Of a stretch of 64,000 bases of DNA, positions 49,322-58,198 are shown piece by piece; within the stretch, counting starts at the first letter, position 1, and each line of letters begins with the position of its first letter. The DNA is from Leptospirales bacterium (lineage in GTDB: Bacteria; Spirochaetota; Leptospiria; Leptospirales; Leptonemataceae): positions 22,212 through 86,211 of the forward strand of contig JAIBBM010000011.1 in assembly GCA_019694685.1 (NCBI GenBank), in the 5' to 3' direction. Made by a program: the position numbers and the translations under genes. Under the pieces are notes generated by a model. That model was not told the DNA's origin. It saw only the letters and a program-made list of their open reading frames with translations, and did not search any database.

Positions 49322-49690
49322 TCAGCGACTGGTGCAAGCCCAGACTCTTACTTCGCAGCCAGAACCATGCTCGCTGCAGAAATCAACAGCCTTGGACTGA
49401 ACCTGATTCTCATCTGGTCCATGTGCCCAGCCATATGATCCGCCACTGCCAGTTGCAAATGCGGCGCAAGTGTTCCAGAACTCAAGAACCACTTCGCAGC
49501 CAGAACTGTGCTCTGAACATTTCGCAAGCGCGTTCTTGCTTGCTGCAGCCTGAGTGGTTGCGTCTGCCCACCAGCCCCATGCACCGTCTGCTTTGGAATA
49601 AGCCAGAGCACCGTACATGTCTTTAGCAAGAAGTGGGGAAGCAACCATAGCACTGAGAGCCAGAACTGTCATAACGAATTTCTTTTTCAA
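49322..49690 (-). CDS. DUF4189-domain secreted protein
   Basis: The protein has 122 residues. A signal peptide (FVMTVLALSAMVASPLLA) precedes a DUF4189 domain: DMYGALAYSKADGAWGWWADATTQAAASKNALAKC, then GCEVVLEFWNTCAAFATG and a second CSEHGSGCEVRVWAC. The paired Cys suggest disulfides. The family is secreted and uncharacterised. The gene has its own terminator and a GGAG-type ribosome site, so it is probably monocistronic. Confidence 0.88.
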   Translation of the reverse strand: MKKKFVMTVLALSAMVASPLLAKDMYGALAYSKADGAWGWWADATTQAAASKNALAKCSEHSSGCEVVLEFWNTCAAFATGSGGSYGWAHGPDENQVQSKAVDFCSEHGSGCEVRVWACTSR

Positions 49691-49830
49691 ACGAACTCCT
49701 CCGTGGGAATGAACCCAGAACGAGAGACAGCCCGTTTCGCGTTTTTGTTCAACTGTTTTTTCGCTCTGGCGACCGCCCGGCGGTGGATTTTCACATTGTA
49801 AGATCCAGGAGCCCCCATCGACTCAGACAT

Positions 49831-51636
49831 ATGCGGCTGCCAGTGATCCTGCTTCTGATCTGTGCCCTGTCCCCTGCCCTCGCAGCAGATCGCTTGAGCA
49901 AGCCACTCACTGATTTTGCCTACATGCTCGACCCATCGTCCACCATCGAGGCAAGCGAAATGGAAGCCGCCAGGGACAGCGGCCAGTTTCAAAGAGTAAA
50001 GGGCGATTTCATAGGCCTTGGATTTCAGTCCGGATCTGTGTGGTTCGATCTGAGCGTTCGTAACGATTCCGCACGAGACCTTCTCTACCTCAGCATTCCA
50101 GTGCCAGTACTGGATCATCTGGAACTTTATGAGAGAAACGGAGAATCGTGGACCGTACAAAAATCAGGCGATCTATACACAAGAGAAGAACGAAACGACT
50201 TTCGCAACCCCACTTTCTCTCTATCTATAAAACCAGGAGAAACCAGACGCTACCTCCTTCGCATCATCACAACAAGCGCGATCCCGTTTCATGCAGTGGT
50301 TTCCACGGATCTTGCCATCACAGCGGAGTCTGAATCCGAAATGGTCTGGACTGCAGGCTACTTTGGTCTGCTCACCGCGATGATACTGTACAATTTGTTC
50401 ATCTACTTCTCCATCCGAGAGAGATCCTACCTGGCTTACTCTGTCTATGTGATCTTACTGTGGATGTTTCAGGCATGCAACTATGGACTGGCAGCACAGT
50501 ATATATTGCCCAACCATCCAGTCATCGCGAACTACGCCTATCCCATCCTCGCTTCTTTACTCGCACTCTCCACTGTCATCTTCACATATACGTTTCACAA
50601 TGTGCACGTTCGCTTCCTGAAGCTGCGAAAAGTATTCTGGGCCACGGGTGTAGTCTGCATCCTCAGCATAGGCGCCACTTTCTATGTGCAGAATCGATTC
50701 AACAATGCTCTGTCCATTGCAATCAGCGTTCTGGTTCTCTATACATCTGTTCTCAGTCTAATGCGCGGGTACAGACCAGCACTGTTCTTCCTGGCCGCCT
50801 GGACTGGATTTGTAATACTCACTACATTGTGGAGTCTCTCCATTCGCGGTATCATTCAGAATTTCCTGATCTTTCGCTACGCATTCCTTGTGGGTTCTGC
50901 AACAGAAGTTGTGATCCTGTCTCTGGCTCTGGGCGATCGCATCAATCTGCTCGACTCTGAAAAGAGAGCGGCACTGGCAGAACAAATTCAGTTAAAAACA
51001 AGGCTTCTGGATGCGTTCTCTCGTTTTGTTCCGCGGCAGTTCTTACGGTCTCTGGGCAAGGAAAGCCCCGAAGAAGTGAACCTCGGAGATGCGAGTGCAG
51101 CAGAAGTCACCATTCTGTTCTCCGATATTCGCGGTTTCACTGGAATGTCTGAGAGAATGAATGTGACGGAGAACTTCAATTTCCTCAATAGCTATCTCAA
51201 AAGAATGGAACCCGTAATAGAAAGCCGGGGCGGATTCGTGGATAAGTATATTGGAGATGCGATCATGGCGATCTTTCTTGGAAATCCGGAGCATGCCATC
51301 CATGCCGCGGAAGACATGATGAAAGCACTCGAAGAATACAACGCGCACAGAGCCAGCCAGAACTTTGAGCCAATCAAGATTGGAATCGGAATTCATCGCG
51401 GTCCTGTGATGCTTGGAACAGTCGGTTCGCAAAAGAGAATGGATACAACTGTGATCGGCGATTCAGTCAACGCATGCGCGCGAATAGAGAGTCTGACCAA
51501 GAAGATCGCACCTGTTTTGATTTCAGAGGACGCACTGGCAGGTGTATCTGACCAGATCAGGAATAAACTCAAGCGAATTGCGCGCGTGCAGGTGCGTGGG
51601 AAAACTCAGTCTCTAGTCCTTTACGGCTTCGCCTGA
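49831..51636 (+). CDS. 7TMR-DISM receptor adenylate cyclase
   Basis: About 601 residues from ATG 49831, chosen for its signal peptide (LPVILLLICALSPALA). Residues 25-160 form a 7TMR-DISMED2-type periplasmic domain (GSVWFDLSVRNDSARDLLYLSIPVPVLDHLELYE; FRNPTFSLSIKPGETRRYLLRI). Seven membrane helices follow at 175-370, then a linker with FSRFVPRQFLRSLG. The class III cyclase domain has Asp432 and Asp476 (metals), Lys472/Asp544 (ATP selection) and Asn547/Arg551. All catalytic residues are present. The DISMED2 domain is expected to bind a carbohydrate-like or small ligand. It is convergent with, and overlaps by 16 bases, the DUF2062 gene. Confidence 0.93.
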   Translation: MRLPVILLLICALSPALAADRLSKPLTDFAYMLDPSSTIEASEMEAARDSGQFQRVKGDFIGLGFQSGSVWFDLSVRNDSARDLLYLSIPVPVLDHLELYERNGESWTVQKSGDLYTREERNDFRNPTFSLSIKPGETRRYLLRIITTSAIPFHAVVSTDLAITAESESEMVWTAGYFGLLTAMILYNLFIYFSIRERSYLAYSVYVILLWMFQACNYGLAAQYILPNHPVIANYAYPILASLLALSTVIFTYTFHNVHVRFLKLRKVFWATGVVCILSIGATFYVQNRFNNALSIAISVLVLYTSVLSLMRGYRPALFFLAAWTGFVILTTLWSLSIRGIIQNFLIFRYAFLVGSATEVVILSLALGDRINLLDSEKRAALAEQIQLKTRLLDAFSRFVPRQFLRSLGKESPEEVNLGDASAAEVTILFSDIRGFTGMSERMNVTENFNFLNSYLKRMEPVIESRGGFVDKYIGDAIMAIFLGNPEHAIHAAEDMMKALEEYNAHRASQNFEPIKIGIGIHRGPVMLGTVGSQKRMDTTVIGDSVNACARIESLTKKIAPVLISEDALAGVSDQIRNKLKRIARVQVRGKTQSLVLYGFA

Positions 51637-52199
51637 AGCTGGTCGTCAGTGCTTTCCGCGTGGCGAGCGCGCAACCTCGCGTAGTGTTCTGCGCTCTTGC
51701 GAAGGATTGGCAAAAACGCGAGATAGATGAGCAATCCCGCAGGCAGACAAAGGAGGCTCCATGCAAGTACTGCATGAATGATCGCACTGGAGAAATGGAC
51801 CAGAGTTTTCACAATTCCTTCCTGCAACATGGCAAGCACCGCAGAAGGCGAAACTGGAAACGGGTCTGAGCCTGTGATCCACTCTCCCATTCGCACAAAA
51901 GGAACGAGCATGGCGATCTGAAGAGGGTATACTGCGTAATTCACGGCCTGAATGGCGATCGCGTTCAACCGGAGTAGATACCCTACGATGACGCAAAGCG
52001 CCATGGTCGCACCAATCACAGGGAAGATTCCAAGCATCGCGCCTGCTGCAATGCACAATGCAAGTTTATGAGGCGTCACCCCTCTCTTGAGCAGATCCAG
52101 AATGGGCCCGAGCACCCTTTGTCGAATGTAGCCACTCAAGAGATCACCGCGCTTCCACCGGCAGATCCGTGTTTCTACGGATACGACGCTCCATCTCAA
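51621..52199 (-). CDS. DUF2062-family membrane protein
   Basis: The protein has 192 residues. The family core is clear: GVTPHKLALCIAAGAMLGIFPVIGATMALCVIVGYLLRLNAIAIQAVNYAVYPLQI with a Gly-Pro-rich first hairpin. Two further helices follow (IHAVLAWSLLCLPAGLLIYLAF) and a charged tail. The function is unknown; DUF2062 proteins are often near lipid or polysaccharide genes. Its 3' end overlaps the convergent cyclase gene. Confidence 0.88.
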   Translation of the reverse strand: MRWSVVSVETRICRWKRGDLLSGYIRQRVLGPILDLLKRGVTPHKLALCIAAGAMLGIFPVIGATMALCVIVGYLLRLNAIAIQAVNYAVYPLQIAMLVPFVRMGEWITGSDPFPVSPSAVLAMLQEGIVKTLVHFSSAIIHAVLAWSLLCLPAGLLIYLAFLPILRKSAEHYARLRARHAESTDDQLQAKP

Positions 52200-52237
52200 A
52201 AATAAAAAAATTCACGTTTCGCACGATTCGTTCGTCC

Positions 52238-52243
52238 TATAAT
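52238..52243 (+). promoter_or_regulatory. -10 element and structured leader of the 52310 gene
   Basis: A perfect TATAAT lies 67 bases before ATG 52310, in an AT-rich region next to the divergent DUF2062 start. A -35 box is not convincing. The leader contains the hairpin GGGCC-TC-GGCCC ending about 25 bases before the start, and AGAGGAAAAA serves as ribosome site. Confidence 0.45.
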
Positions 52244-52309
52244 TGTTGCCGGCGAAACGCAGGCAATTCCAATAAGCCGGGCCTCGGCCCACTATCTTGA
52301 GAGGAAAAA

Positions 52310-52690
52310 ATGAATAGAAAGAGAATCGCAATCGCAGCAATTGCAGCTGCACTGTTTCTCGGCGCGGCAAGCTACCTTTCCGCCGAATCAGATTACGACT
52401 TTACGCTCGTAAACGCAACTGGCTACGACATCGATGCAGTGTATGTATCGCCATCCAGCCAGGAGAGCTGGGGAAATGACGTAATGGGTCAGGACGTTCT
52501 TGTAAACGGCATGACTGTAAAAATCGTATTCCATCCATCTGCTCAGGCATCTTCCTGGGATCTGAAAGTAAAATGGCGTGATCCAGGATATCCTGCTGTA
52601 GTATGGCATGGCCTGGACCTGGCAACCATCAACAAGCTGACTCTGAAGTACAACAAAGACACAGACGTTACTTCCGTAATCAAAGAGTAA
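52310..52690 (+). CDS. small exported protein of the FTLVNATGYxIDxVYVSPS type
   Basis: The protein has 126 residues with a signal peptide (IAIAAIAAALFLGAASYLSA). The mature part has an N-terminal DFTLVNATGYDIDAVYVSPS and a C-terminal LKVKWRDPGYPAVVWHGLDLATINKLTLKY. This pattern is shared by small periplasmic beta-sandwich proteins in several phyla, some misannotated as argininosuccinate lyase. The function is unknown. A clear -10, a leader hairpin and a terminator hairpin make this a well-defined single transcription unit. Confidence 0.75.
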   Translation: MNRKRIAIAAIAAALFLGAASYLSAESDYDFTLVNATGYDIDAVYVSPSSQESWGNDVMGQDVLVNGMTVKIVFHPSAQASSWDLKVKWRDPGYPAVVWHGLDLATINKLTLKYNKDTDVTSVIKE

Positions 52691-52704
52691 TCTTTGCATT
52701 GCAT

Positions 52705-52723
52705 CCCGGGGCATTGCCCCGGG
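52705..52723. terminator. strong hairpin between convergent genes
   Basis: CCCGGGGC-ATT-GCCCCGGG is a perfect 8-base GC stem with a 3-base loop, 14 bases after the stop of the 52310 gene and 11 bases from the end of the convergent SAP-domain gene. It lacks a T run but is probably a bidirectional terminator. Confidence 0.6.
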
Positions 52724-52733
52724 GTGAATGCCT

Positions 52734-53390
52734 CTACTCTTTCAGAAACTTCAAAAGAGACGGATCATACTTCTTTGGTCCCGGTCTATCTCTCACAATT
52801 CCCCACAGTTTAGCCGCAGCTTCCATTTTGTTTTTCAAGTGTGCCGTTTTCGGATCGCGGTTAAAATCGCGTACAAAGGTATTCCAGCGCAAAATCGGCG
52901 GAAGCTTTCGCGTACCATCTTTCTTCTCCCGCTGCACCCTCTCGTAAATCTTCACCAGATCCTGGACTTTCGCACGCTCGTTTCCCTTCGCACGCGCATC
53001 GCGCACAAACTCTGCCATCTCCATAGTAAACTTGAAATCCGGATTCTTGAAGTATTCGGCAAAGAACTCTCTGGCATGCGCGTTGAAAGCAAAGCCGGAG
53101 GATACTGGTGAATCAAGAGAGATACGCCTGGTGACAACCTCTCTCGATGTGCCCGAGACCGGATACTTTCGCTTTTCCGTCTTTTTCTTTTGTCTGGCGA
53201 TGGGCGGCGAGACCGGGCCGCGCAGAAAACCAATCAACCTCTCTTCTAGATCTGCCTTGGCTCCACTGTAGTCCAGTCCGTGCGCGCGACAAATTTGAAT
53301 CAATTCTTCCCGATACCAGTATTGCGCCTGAAACTGGCGCACTCCCATATCTGGTTTAAACTCAGGGCGATTCTTGATTCTGGACTTCAT
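52734..53390 (-). CDS. SAP-domain protein with DUF6434-like region
   Basis: The protein has 218 residues. Residues about 20-60 form a SAP motif (YREELIQICRAHGLDYSGAKADLEERLIGFL), a helix-extended loop-helix that usually binds AT-rich DNA. A basic linker (RQKKKTEKRKY) follows, then a DUF6434-type region (GFAFNAHAREFFAEYFKNPDFKF; AMEMAEFVRDA-type) and a C-terminal HeH-like part with WNTFVRDFNRDP. It is probably nucleic-acid binding. It is 5 bases downstream of the nitrobindin-like gene, same strand. Confidence 0.75.
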   Translation of the reverse strand: MKSRIKNRPEFKPDMGVRQFQAQYWYREELIQICRAHGLDYSGAKADLEERLIGFLRGPVSPPIARQKKKTEKRKYPVSGTSREVVTRRISLDSPVSSGFAFNAHAREFFAEYFKNPDFKFTMEMAEFVRDARAKGNERAKVQDLVKIYERVQREKKDGTRKLPPILRWNTFVRDFNRDPKTAHLKNKMEAAAKLWGIVRDRPGPKKYDPSLLKFLKE

Positions 53391-53395
53391 CCGGT

Positions 53396-54085
53396 CTAGA
53401 GTGCTTTGCTGCGCCTCAGTGCGTTTTCATCCGTATGATGAAATAGATCCGCTCTCCCCGGCATCTTCATCTGCGTGTCTTCGAAATACCTGAATTCTCC
53501 GGCAATGAGTTTCACATTGAGTTCATAGCGAACTGTCTTGAATTCGCGGTCTAAAAACAAATTGGAACAGATCCCGTAGGTAGAAGATCCAGCGTCCGCG
53601 GACAAATTGAATTCCTGAGCAGAAGGCTCCACCGTTCCACCCGCCAGAACTACGATTCCACGGGGCACAATGAAGCTTTTCATCACTTGCTTTTCTTTAG
53701 GATCCCAAAGCCAGTAACCTACTTCTTCGTGAAATGGATCTGATTCAGTAAGCCTCCAGACGGTTGTTTTGTAGCGCAGGCCGAATAGCTTCTGTTCGTG
53801 ATTGTCTACCGGGATGATGGGTACAAACTCGATTCGCTCTCTAAATTTGTTGTTTTCAATTCCCTCGCGCGAATCGTCCGGAGCAATGTCATCTCCCTTC
53901 TGGCCTTCCCACACTCCCACCAGTGGTCTCAGCGGACCAAGCTTTTCCAGTGGAAAGACCGCAGGCTTCATGGGCGGCAGAGCGCTTGCCTGAATGGACT
54001 TTTTCAAAGGGGCGCGCGTCTTTTTCCCGCTCTTTTTCTGGGCTTTGTTCTGGATCTTTTTTTGCGCCTTCTTCTTTGCCGCCAT
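53396..54085 (-). CDS. nitrobindin-like heme-binding beta-barrel protein with Lys-rich tail
   Basis: The protein has 229 residues. Residues 1-35 are Lys/Ala-rich (KKKAQKKIQNKAQKKSGKK). The rest is an FABP/THAP4-like heme-binding barrel: LGPLRPLVGVWEGQKGDD, RIEFVPIIPVDNHEQKLFGLRYKTTVWRL, then FHEEVGYWLWDPKEKQVMKSFIVPRGIVVLAGG. A His in the late barrel (LFHHTDE) could be the heme ligand. Nitrobindins bind ferric heme and decompose peroxynitrite; that role here is inferred. The basic tail may bind nucleic acid, and the downstream SAP gene supports this idea weakly. Confidence 0.82.
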   Translation of the reverse strand: MAAKKKAQKKIQNKAQKKSGKKTRAPLKKSIQASALPPMKPAVFPLEKLGPLRPLVGVWEGQKGDDIAPDDSREGIENNKFRERIEFVPIIPVDNHEQKLFGLRYKTTVWRLTESDPFHEEVGYWLWDPKEKQVMKSFIVPRGIVVLAGGTVEPSAQEFNLSADAGSSTYGICSNLFLDREFKTVRYELNVKLIAGEFRYFEDTQMKMPGRADLFHHTDENALRRSKAL

Positions 54086-54094
54086 TCCATCTTC

Positions 54095-55138
54095 CTACTG
54101 GACGCGAATCAATTCCGCGCCCTGACTTATGATTTCACCCACTGGCTCTTTGAATTCCGCCAGATCATTTTTCGAAAACAATGCGCGCACCTGGTCTGCG
54201 GAGTCCGGGTTCACGGAAACCAGAATGCCGCCTGACGTCTGCGGATCGCAGAGCACGTTTTTCACGGATTCTTGCATGGCAGAAATTCCGCTTCCATAAC
54301 TGTCAAAATTTCGTTTGGTTCCACCGGGCACACAACCTTTCTCCAGGTAGTAGTCCAGATCCGTGATCCTTCTGACTCGATCCGAGTAGATCACCGCGGA
54401 TGTTCCTGACGCAGAACACATGCCACTCAGATGACCCAGTAGACCAAATCCTGTCACGTCCGTCATCGCATGCACACCTTCTATCTCCGAAAGCTCTTCT
54501 CCAATGCGATTCAATCGAAGCATCACACTCGAAGCAATCCCTGCATCCGATGTGCGAAGCATCCCTTTTTTTTCAGCAGTGGTCAGTATTCCAATCCCCA
54601 GAGGCTTGGTTAAGAACAACAGATCCCCCGGACGAGCGGTGCTATTTCTTTTCAATCGATCCAGGCGAACGAGCCCATTGACTGCAAGACCGAAGATTGG
54701 CTCCGGGCTATCGATGCTGTGCCCGCCCCCTATCATCACTCCAGCTTCCGCGCAAAGGGATCTTGCGCCCGCAATCACTCTTCCCGCCACTTCTCCAGGA
54801 ATCTTATCTACGGGCCAGCCCAGAATCGCGAGTGCTAGAACCGGACGACCTCCCATCGCATAGACGTCGCTGATCGCATTGGCGGATGCAATTCTTCCAA
54901 AATCAAAAGGATCGTCCACGATCGGCATGAAGAAATCTGTAGTACTGATGAGTCCATTTCCACCGCCCAGGTCATAGACTGCAGCATCATCTTTCTCATC
55001 ATTGCCTACAATCAAGCGATCATGGTTGGGTTTCTCCCAGTTGCCTTTGAGAATCTCATCCAGAACGCGAGGCGAAATTTTGCAACCGCAGCCTGCCCCG
55101 TGGCTGTATGTAGTGAGGCGAATCGAATCTGCGTTCAT
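54095..55138 (-). CDS. selD: selenide, water dikinase (selenophosphate synthase)
   Basis: The protein has 347 residues, matching E. coli SelD (347). The N-terminal SIRLTTYSHGAGCGCKISPRVLDEIL contains the catalytic Cys (GCGCK, Cys rather than selenocysteine) and Lys. IGNDEKDDAAVYDL, DFFMPIVDDPFDFGRIASANAISDVYAMGG and MTDVTGFGLLGHL are the ATP- and metal-binding segments. It makes selenophosphate from selenide and ATP. It overlaps mnmH by four bases as an operon. No selA, selB or selC is seen in the window. Confidence 0.97.
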   Translation of the reverse strand: MNADSIRLTTYSHGAGCGCKISPRVLDEILKGNWEKPNHDRLIVGNDEKDDAAVYDLGGGNGLISTTDFFMPIVDDPFDFGRIASANAISDVYAMGGRPVLALAILGWPVDKIPGEVAGRVIAGARSLCAEAGVMIGGGHSIDSPEPIFGLAVNGLVRLDRLKRNSTARPGDLLFLTKPLGIGILTTAEKKGMLRTSDAGIASSVMLRLNRIGEELSEIEGVHAMTDVTGFGLLGHLSGMCSASGTSAVIYSDRVRRITDLDYYLEKGCVPGGTKRNFDSYGSGISAMQESVKNVLCDPQTSGGILVSVNPDSADQVRALFSKNDLAEFKEPVGEIISQGAELIRVQ

Positions 55139-56202
55139 GTCATTGCTTCTGTGCGAACAGATTCCTTGCAGGCCTGCATCAACCTGGATGCGTTTTCTGC
55201 CGCGTCCATGGAAGACACCGGGACTCGAATCACAGGGCCACTTCTTTTTGAAAGCTCAAAATCATAGGCTCGATCATAGTAATGCAAAACGATTTCGCAC
55301 ACTCGTTCTAGATCTCCTGCGTGCAACGCCTCAAGCGCCTGCGCTGTGTCGAGGCCACCGAGTCGCTTATGCAGCCTGGAGATAATGTTCGCAAGATCTT
55401 GCACTGGAAATTGGCCGTACTCTCGCACCAGGTTCTCCACTCTTTGCTTGAGTGGAACATCCAGAAACAAAAGAGTCGCTTCCTGCTTGGATTGCATGAT
55501 TTGCGCGGGCACGCTTCGCTTTCCAATCGTCCTGCTTTCGTCTTCGATCCAGGCGATCGATCCGCTGTGAATGCCCCCGTCAGTTTCGCACAACGGATCG
55601 AGCGATCGCAAAGAGATGCATAGATCATTTTCGAACTGTTCTTGCGTCTTGTCCTTTTGTCCAAGCCCGCCGAAAGCGGATCCCTTGTGGCCCGCCAGAT
55701 ATTCCAGATCGATGACGGGCTGTCCAAGTGCACACAACTGATGCAAAACTTTTGTTTTGCCCGCGCCTGTTTTCCCGCCTACGACTACAAAGCGTCTTGG
55801 CTTTGCGATTTCTCTGAGGGCCAGATTGCGAAAGCTTTTGTAGCCTCCTGTGAGAGTATGCACTTCAAAGCCATAAAAAGAAAGAAGCCACGAAACAGCA
55901 CCGCTCCTCATTCCCCCTCTCCAGCAATGAACCAGCACTCTACCATCGCGCGCTACCTGCTCTGCCGATTCTACGATCGAACGCATTCTCGGACCAATGA
56001 AATCAAGACCGGCCTTCATCGCATTCTTTCTGCCCTGCTGCACATAGAGAGTTCCTATCACAGCACGTTCATCGTTTGTAAAGAGCGGAATAGATACGGC
56101 GCCTGGCAGATGCCCCTGGAGAAACTCGGCAGGAGTGCGCACATCTAGAACAGGCTCCTCGTGGGAGCGGGCTAGAAATTCCTCTATAGTGAGGGCACCC
56201 AT
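55135..56202 (-). CDS. mnmH: tRNA 2-selenouridine synthase
   Basis: The protein has 355 residues. An N-terminal rhodanese domain (EEPVLDVRTPAEFLQGHLPGAVSIPLF) carries the catalytic Cys in VLVHCWRGGMRSGAVSWLL. A P-loop domain follows (VVVGGKTGAGKTKVL; ILDLEYLAGHKGSAFGGLG-like DLEYLAGHKGSAFGG). This is the full MnmH/SelU architecture. It replaces the 2-thio group of wobble uridines in tRNAs for Lys, Glu and Gln by selenium via a geranylated intermediate. selD directly downstream supplies selenophosphate, so the pair is self-contained. Confidence 0.96.
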   Translation of the reverse strand: MGALTIEEFLARSHEEPVLDVRTPAEFLQGHLPGAVSIPLFTNDERAVIGTLYVQQGRKNAMKAGLDFIGPRMRSIVESAEQVARDGRVLVHCWRGGMRSGAVSWLLSFYGFEVHTLTGGYKSFRNLALREIAKPRRFVVVGGKTGAGKTKVLHQLCALGQPVIDLEYLAGHKGSAFGGLGQKDKTQEQFENDLCISLRSLDPLCETDGGIHSGSIAWIEDESRTIGKRSVPAQIMQSKQEATLLFLDVPLKQRVENLVREYGQFPVQDLANIISRLHKRLGGLDTAQALEALHAGDLERVCEIVLHYYDRAYDFELSKRSGPVIRVPVSSMDAAENASRLMQACKESVRTEAMT

Positions 56203-56268
56203 GGTTCATTCCAGGGTTTACGTCGGGTTTTGAAATCGAAATTTAACTGCCGGAGTGAGTGCGAGGGC

Positions 56269-56298
56269 AAAAAAAAACCCGGTGATTCCACCGGGTTT
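56269..56298 (-). terminator. rho-independent terminator of the 56318-57169 gene
   Basis: On the minus strand CCCGGTG-GAAT-CACCGGG is a perfect 7-base stem extended by A-T pairs and followed by nine T. It lies 20 bases after the stop of the secreted lipase-like gene. This is the clearest factor-independent terminator in the window. Confidence 0.9.
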
Positions 56299-56317
56299 CA
56301 TTTAGCAGTTTCAAATC

Positions 56318-57169
56318 TCAGCGACGATTGTAGTCGTACTTCGCTCCGCCATGACTTTCACCTGATCCACCCTGCCATACAGTGTAGTAAGGACTCCATC
56401 TGTAGTAGTAGTTGTAGCAGGTAGACAGCCAGAGGAATCCACATGCGTAGGATTCTGTGAGGCGCCCATTTCCGCGCGTACAGGAAACACCAACCGATGC
56501 AACACCGTTGATGTTACAAAGACTGTGGTTTGCCAGAACGCCGTCGTCATATCCTGGAAGGAGAGGACTGGTTGCGTAGAGATAATCTGTACCTTCGCCG
56601 GAAGTAGTGTAGTACGTTCTTCCGCCTGAGGTGTTGTGGTTGAAACCGTTTCTTGCACCTGACGTACTGACAGACTGATCGAGCGCGCCACCGAGTGTAT
56701 CAAAGCCAAGCCAGGCAAGATACGAGGTAGAGAAATCCGCAAGTTCAGATCCGCCGGCCGCGGAAGCCATCAGTTGAATACGGCTGATGTTGAGTCCAGT
56801 GGGACTGTTCAATCCAAAGTAAGCCGCAACTACCAGACCGCCCGTTGAGTGTGTGTAAATTTCACAGGTATTGCTTCCTGTGCAGAATACACGCAACGCA
56901 TCGTTCAGTTGCTTCTGAGCTCCACAAGAATTCCAGCTGTACGCTCCACCGCTTTGAGTTCCATCAAATCCAACGTAACGAACATCAGACAGACCTGTTA
57001 CGGCCCCGCCCCAGTAGTTGTTGTAATCCGTTGTCCCGCTGGCAGTAGAAGTGAGTGACTGGCAATGATTGCTGCCCGAACGACCGTGTACGAAAAGTTT
57101 GTAGGTTGTTGCTGAAAGGTCTCCAGCAGCGAAAAGTCCTACGATTACTAACAGTGCTATTTTGCGCAT
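56318..57169 (-). CDS. secreted lipase-like alpha/beta hydrolase
   Basis: About 283 residues from ATG 57169, which has GGGGG 7 bases upstream. A signal peptide (KIALLVIVGLFAAGDLSA) precedes a mature protein beginning YKLFVHGRSGS, the usual first strand with an oxyanion His-Gly. The nucleophile elbow is IYTHSTGGLVVAAYF (HSTGG, a GxSxG variant). A late His (GESHGGAKYDY) could complete a triad. Several Cys pairs and Tyr/Ser/Gly-rich composition fit an extracellular enzyme. The lipid or polyester substrate is a guess. Confidence 0.7.
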   Translation of the reverse strand: MRKIALLVIVGLFAAGDLSATTYKLFVHGRSGSNHCQSLTSTASGTTDYNNYWGGAVTGLSDVRYVGFDGTQSGGAYSWNSCGAQKQLNDALRVFCTGSNTCEIYTHSTGGLVVAAYFGLNSPTGLNISRIQLMASAAGGSELADFSTSYLAWLGFDTLGGALDQSVSTSGARNGFNHNTSGGRTYYTTSGEGTDYLYATSPLLPGYDDGVLANHSLCNINGVASVGVSCTRGNGRLTESYACGFLWLSTCYNYYYRWSPYYTVWQGGSGESHGGAKYDYNRR

Positions 57170-57293
57170 TGTTATCCCCCGGTCAAAAGATGATCGAGTC
57201 GCACGAAAGCTGGAAGCATTTTTCATGCATTGCACCAAAAAAATTTCTAAGCCCAAGTACCTAGACTCTTCGCAGGCGAAGATAGGCGAATTC

Positions 57294-58097
57294 TCAAAGC
57301 TCCGGGACGATGCACAACCGCACTGCCTGAACGATCGTATGCGCTTCGCCACAAAATGTTGAAATCACAAATGCAAGACCAACGGAAAGAAGAAGAACAA
57401 TCAACAGCGGAAACTTTGTCGCGCCCACCACACTCCCTACCCAGCCAGCTGCGTGCATGGATCTTGCCTTCTTGAACATTCCAGACGCGAGCAGAACTTG
57501 CAAAAAGGCTTCTGTTAAAATGACGGGTGCCTGGTAGATGATATAAACCCAGACTCCCGCAAGAAGTGCTGCGACGATGGCAATGGCCGCAAGTAAGATA
57601 AGCGCTCTTGCATCATCTACATCGCCAATATCAAATCCTCCTCCAGAAGATGACGAAGACCCGGAGGAAGAAGATGCAGACTCACCAAAGCTCGCGGAAG
57701 CTCCTCCTCCGCCGAACTCTCCACCCGCTCCTGAAAACCTCGCACCCTCTGCTTCTTCTAGAATTCCATCCGGCAGTACAACTCCATCCGGTAAGTCCAC
57801 ACTACCGGAGGATGATTGGGATGACTGCGAGGACGCTTCTGTGCGCCTAACGGTAATGCGAGGAGTTACGAGCCAGAGCCACAAGCGAATCAAAACAAGA
57901 AAAACGCCGTAAGAAACGATCACTGTGATCGCATAACGGTATACGATACCTACACCCACGAGTTGCAGTATTTTTCCAGATACAATTCCAGAGAGAGTCA
58001 CTCCAAGCAGAATCAGACTCATGTGAAGCCTGATCCAGAATCGATCCGGTAGTGTTCGCATGATGGACGCAATCTTTGTCTGCCCCGGGGCTTTCAT
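57294..58097 (-). CDS. multi-pass membrane protein with Gly/Ser-rich loop, unrecognised
   Basis: The protein has 267 residues. Two N-terminal membrane helices (MSLILLGVTLSGIVSGKIL; AITVIVSYGVFLVLIRLWLWLV) are followed by a long low-complexity loop rich in Ser and Gly (residues about 85-145, including GEFGGGGASASFG and SSSSGSSSSSGGGFD). Three more helices follow (ALILLAAIAIVAALLAGVWVYIIY; PLLIVLLLSVGLAFV). The layout recalls TPM-type or YgcG-like membrane tails, but I cannot name it. ATG 58061 is an alternative start. It is divergent from the PP2C gene. Confidence 0.6.
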   Translation of the reverse strand: MKAPGQTKIASIMRTLPDRFWIRLHMSLILLGVTLSGIVSGKILQLVGVGIVYRYAITVIVSYGVFLVLIRLWLWLVTPRITVRRTEASSQSSQSSSGSVDLPDGVVLPDGILEEAEGARFSGAGGEFGGGGASASFGESASSSSGSSSSSGGGFDIGDVDDARALILLAAIAIVAALLAGVWVYIIYQAPVILTEAFLQVLLASGMFKKARSMHAAGWVGSVVGATKFPLLIVLLLSVGLAFVISTFCGEAHTIVQAVRLCIVPEL

Positions 58098-58198
58098 GGG
58101 TCAATCCGGCGGCTGAGCGGTTGTTCGGGAAACAACAAATCGAACGATTCGCCGGGCTTTTCACTTTTCTCCTCACGCAAGCACGCGAAGTATGGCGA

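Noticed and set aside
54095..56202. Selenocysteine insertion at in-frame TGA codons
   Set aside because: SelD has Cys at the catalytic position and no in-frame TGA is needed for any gene here. Selenium use is explained by MnmH alone.
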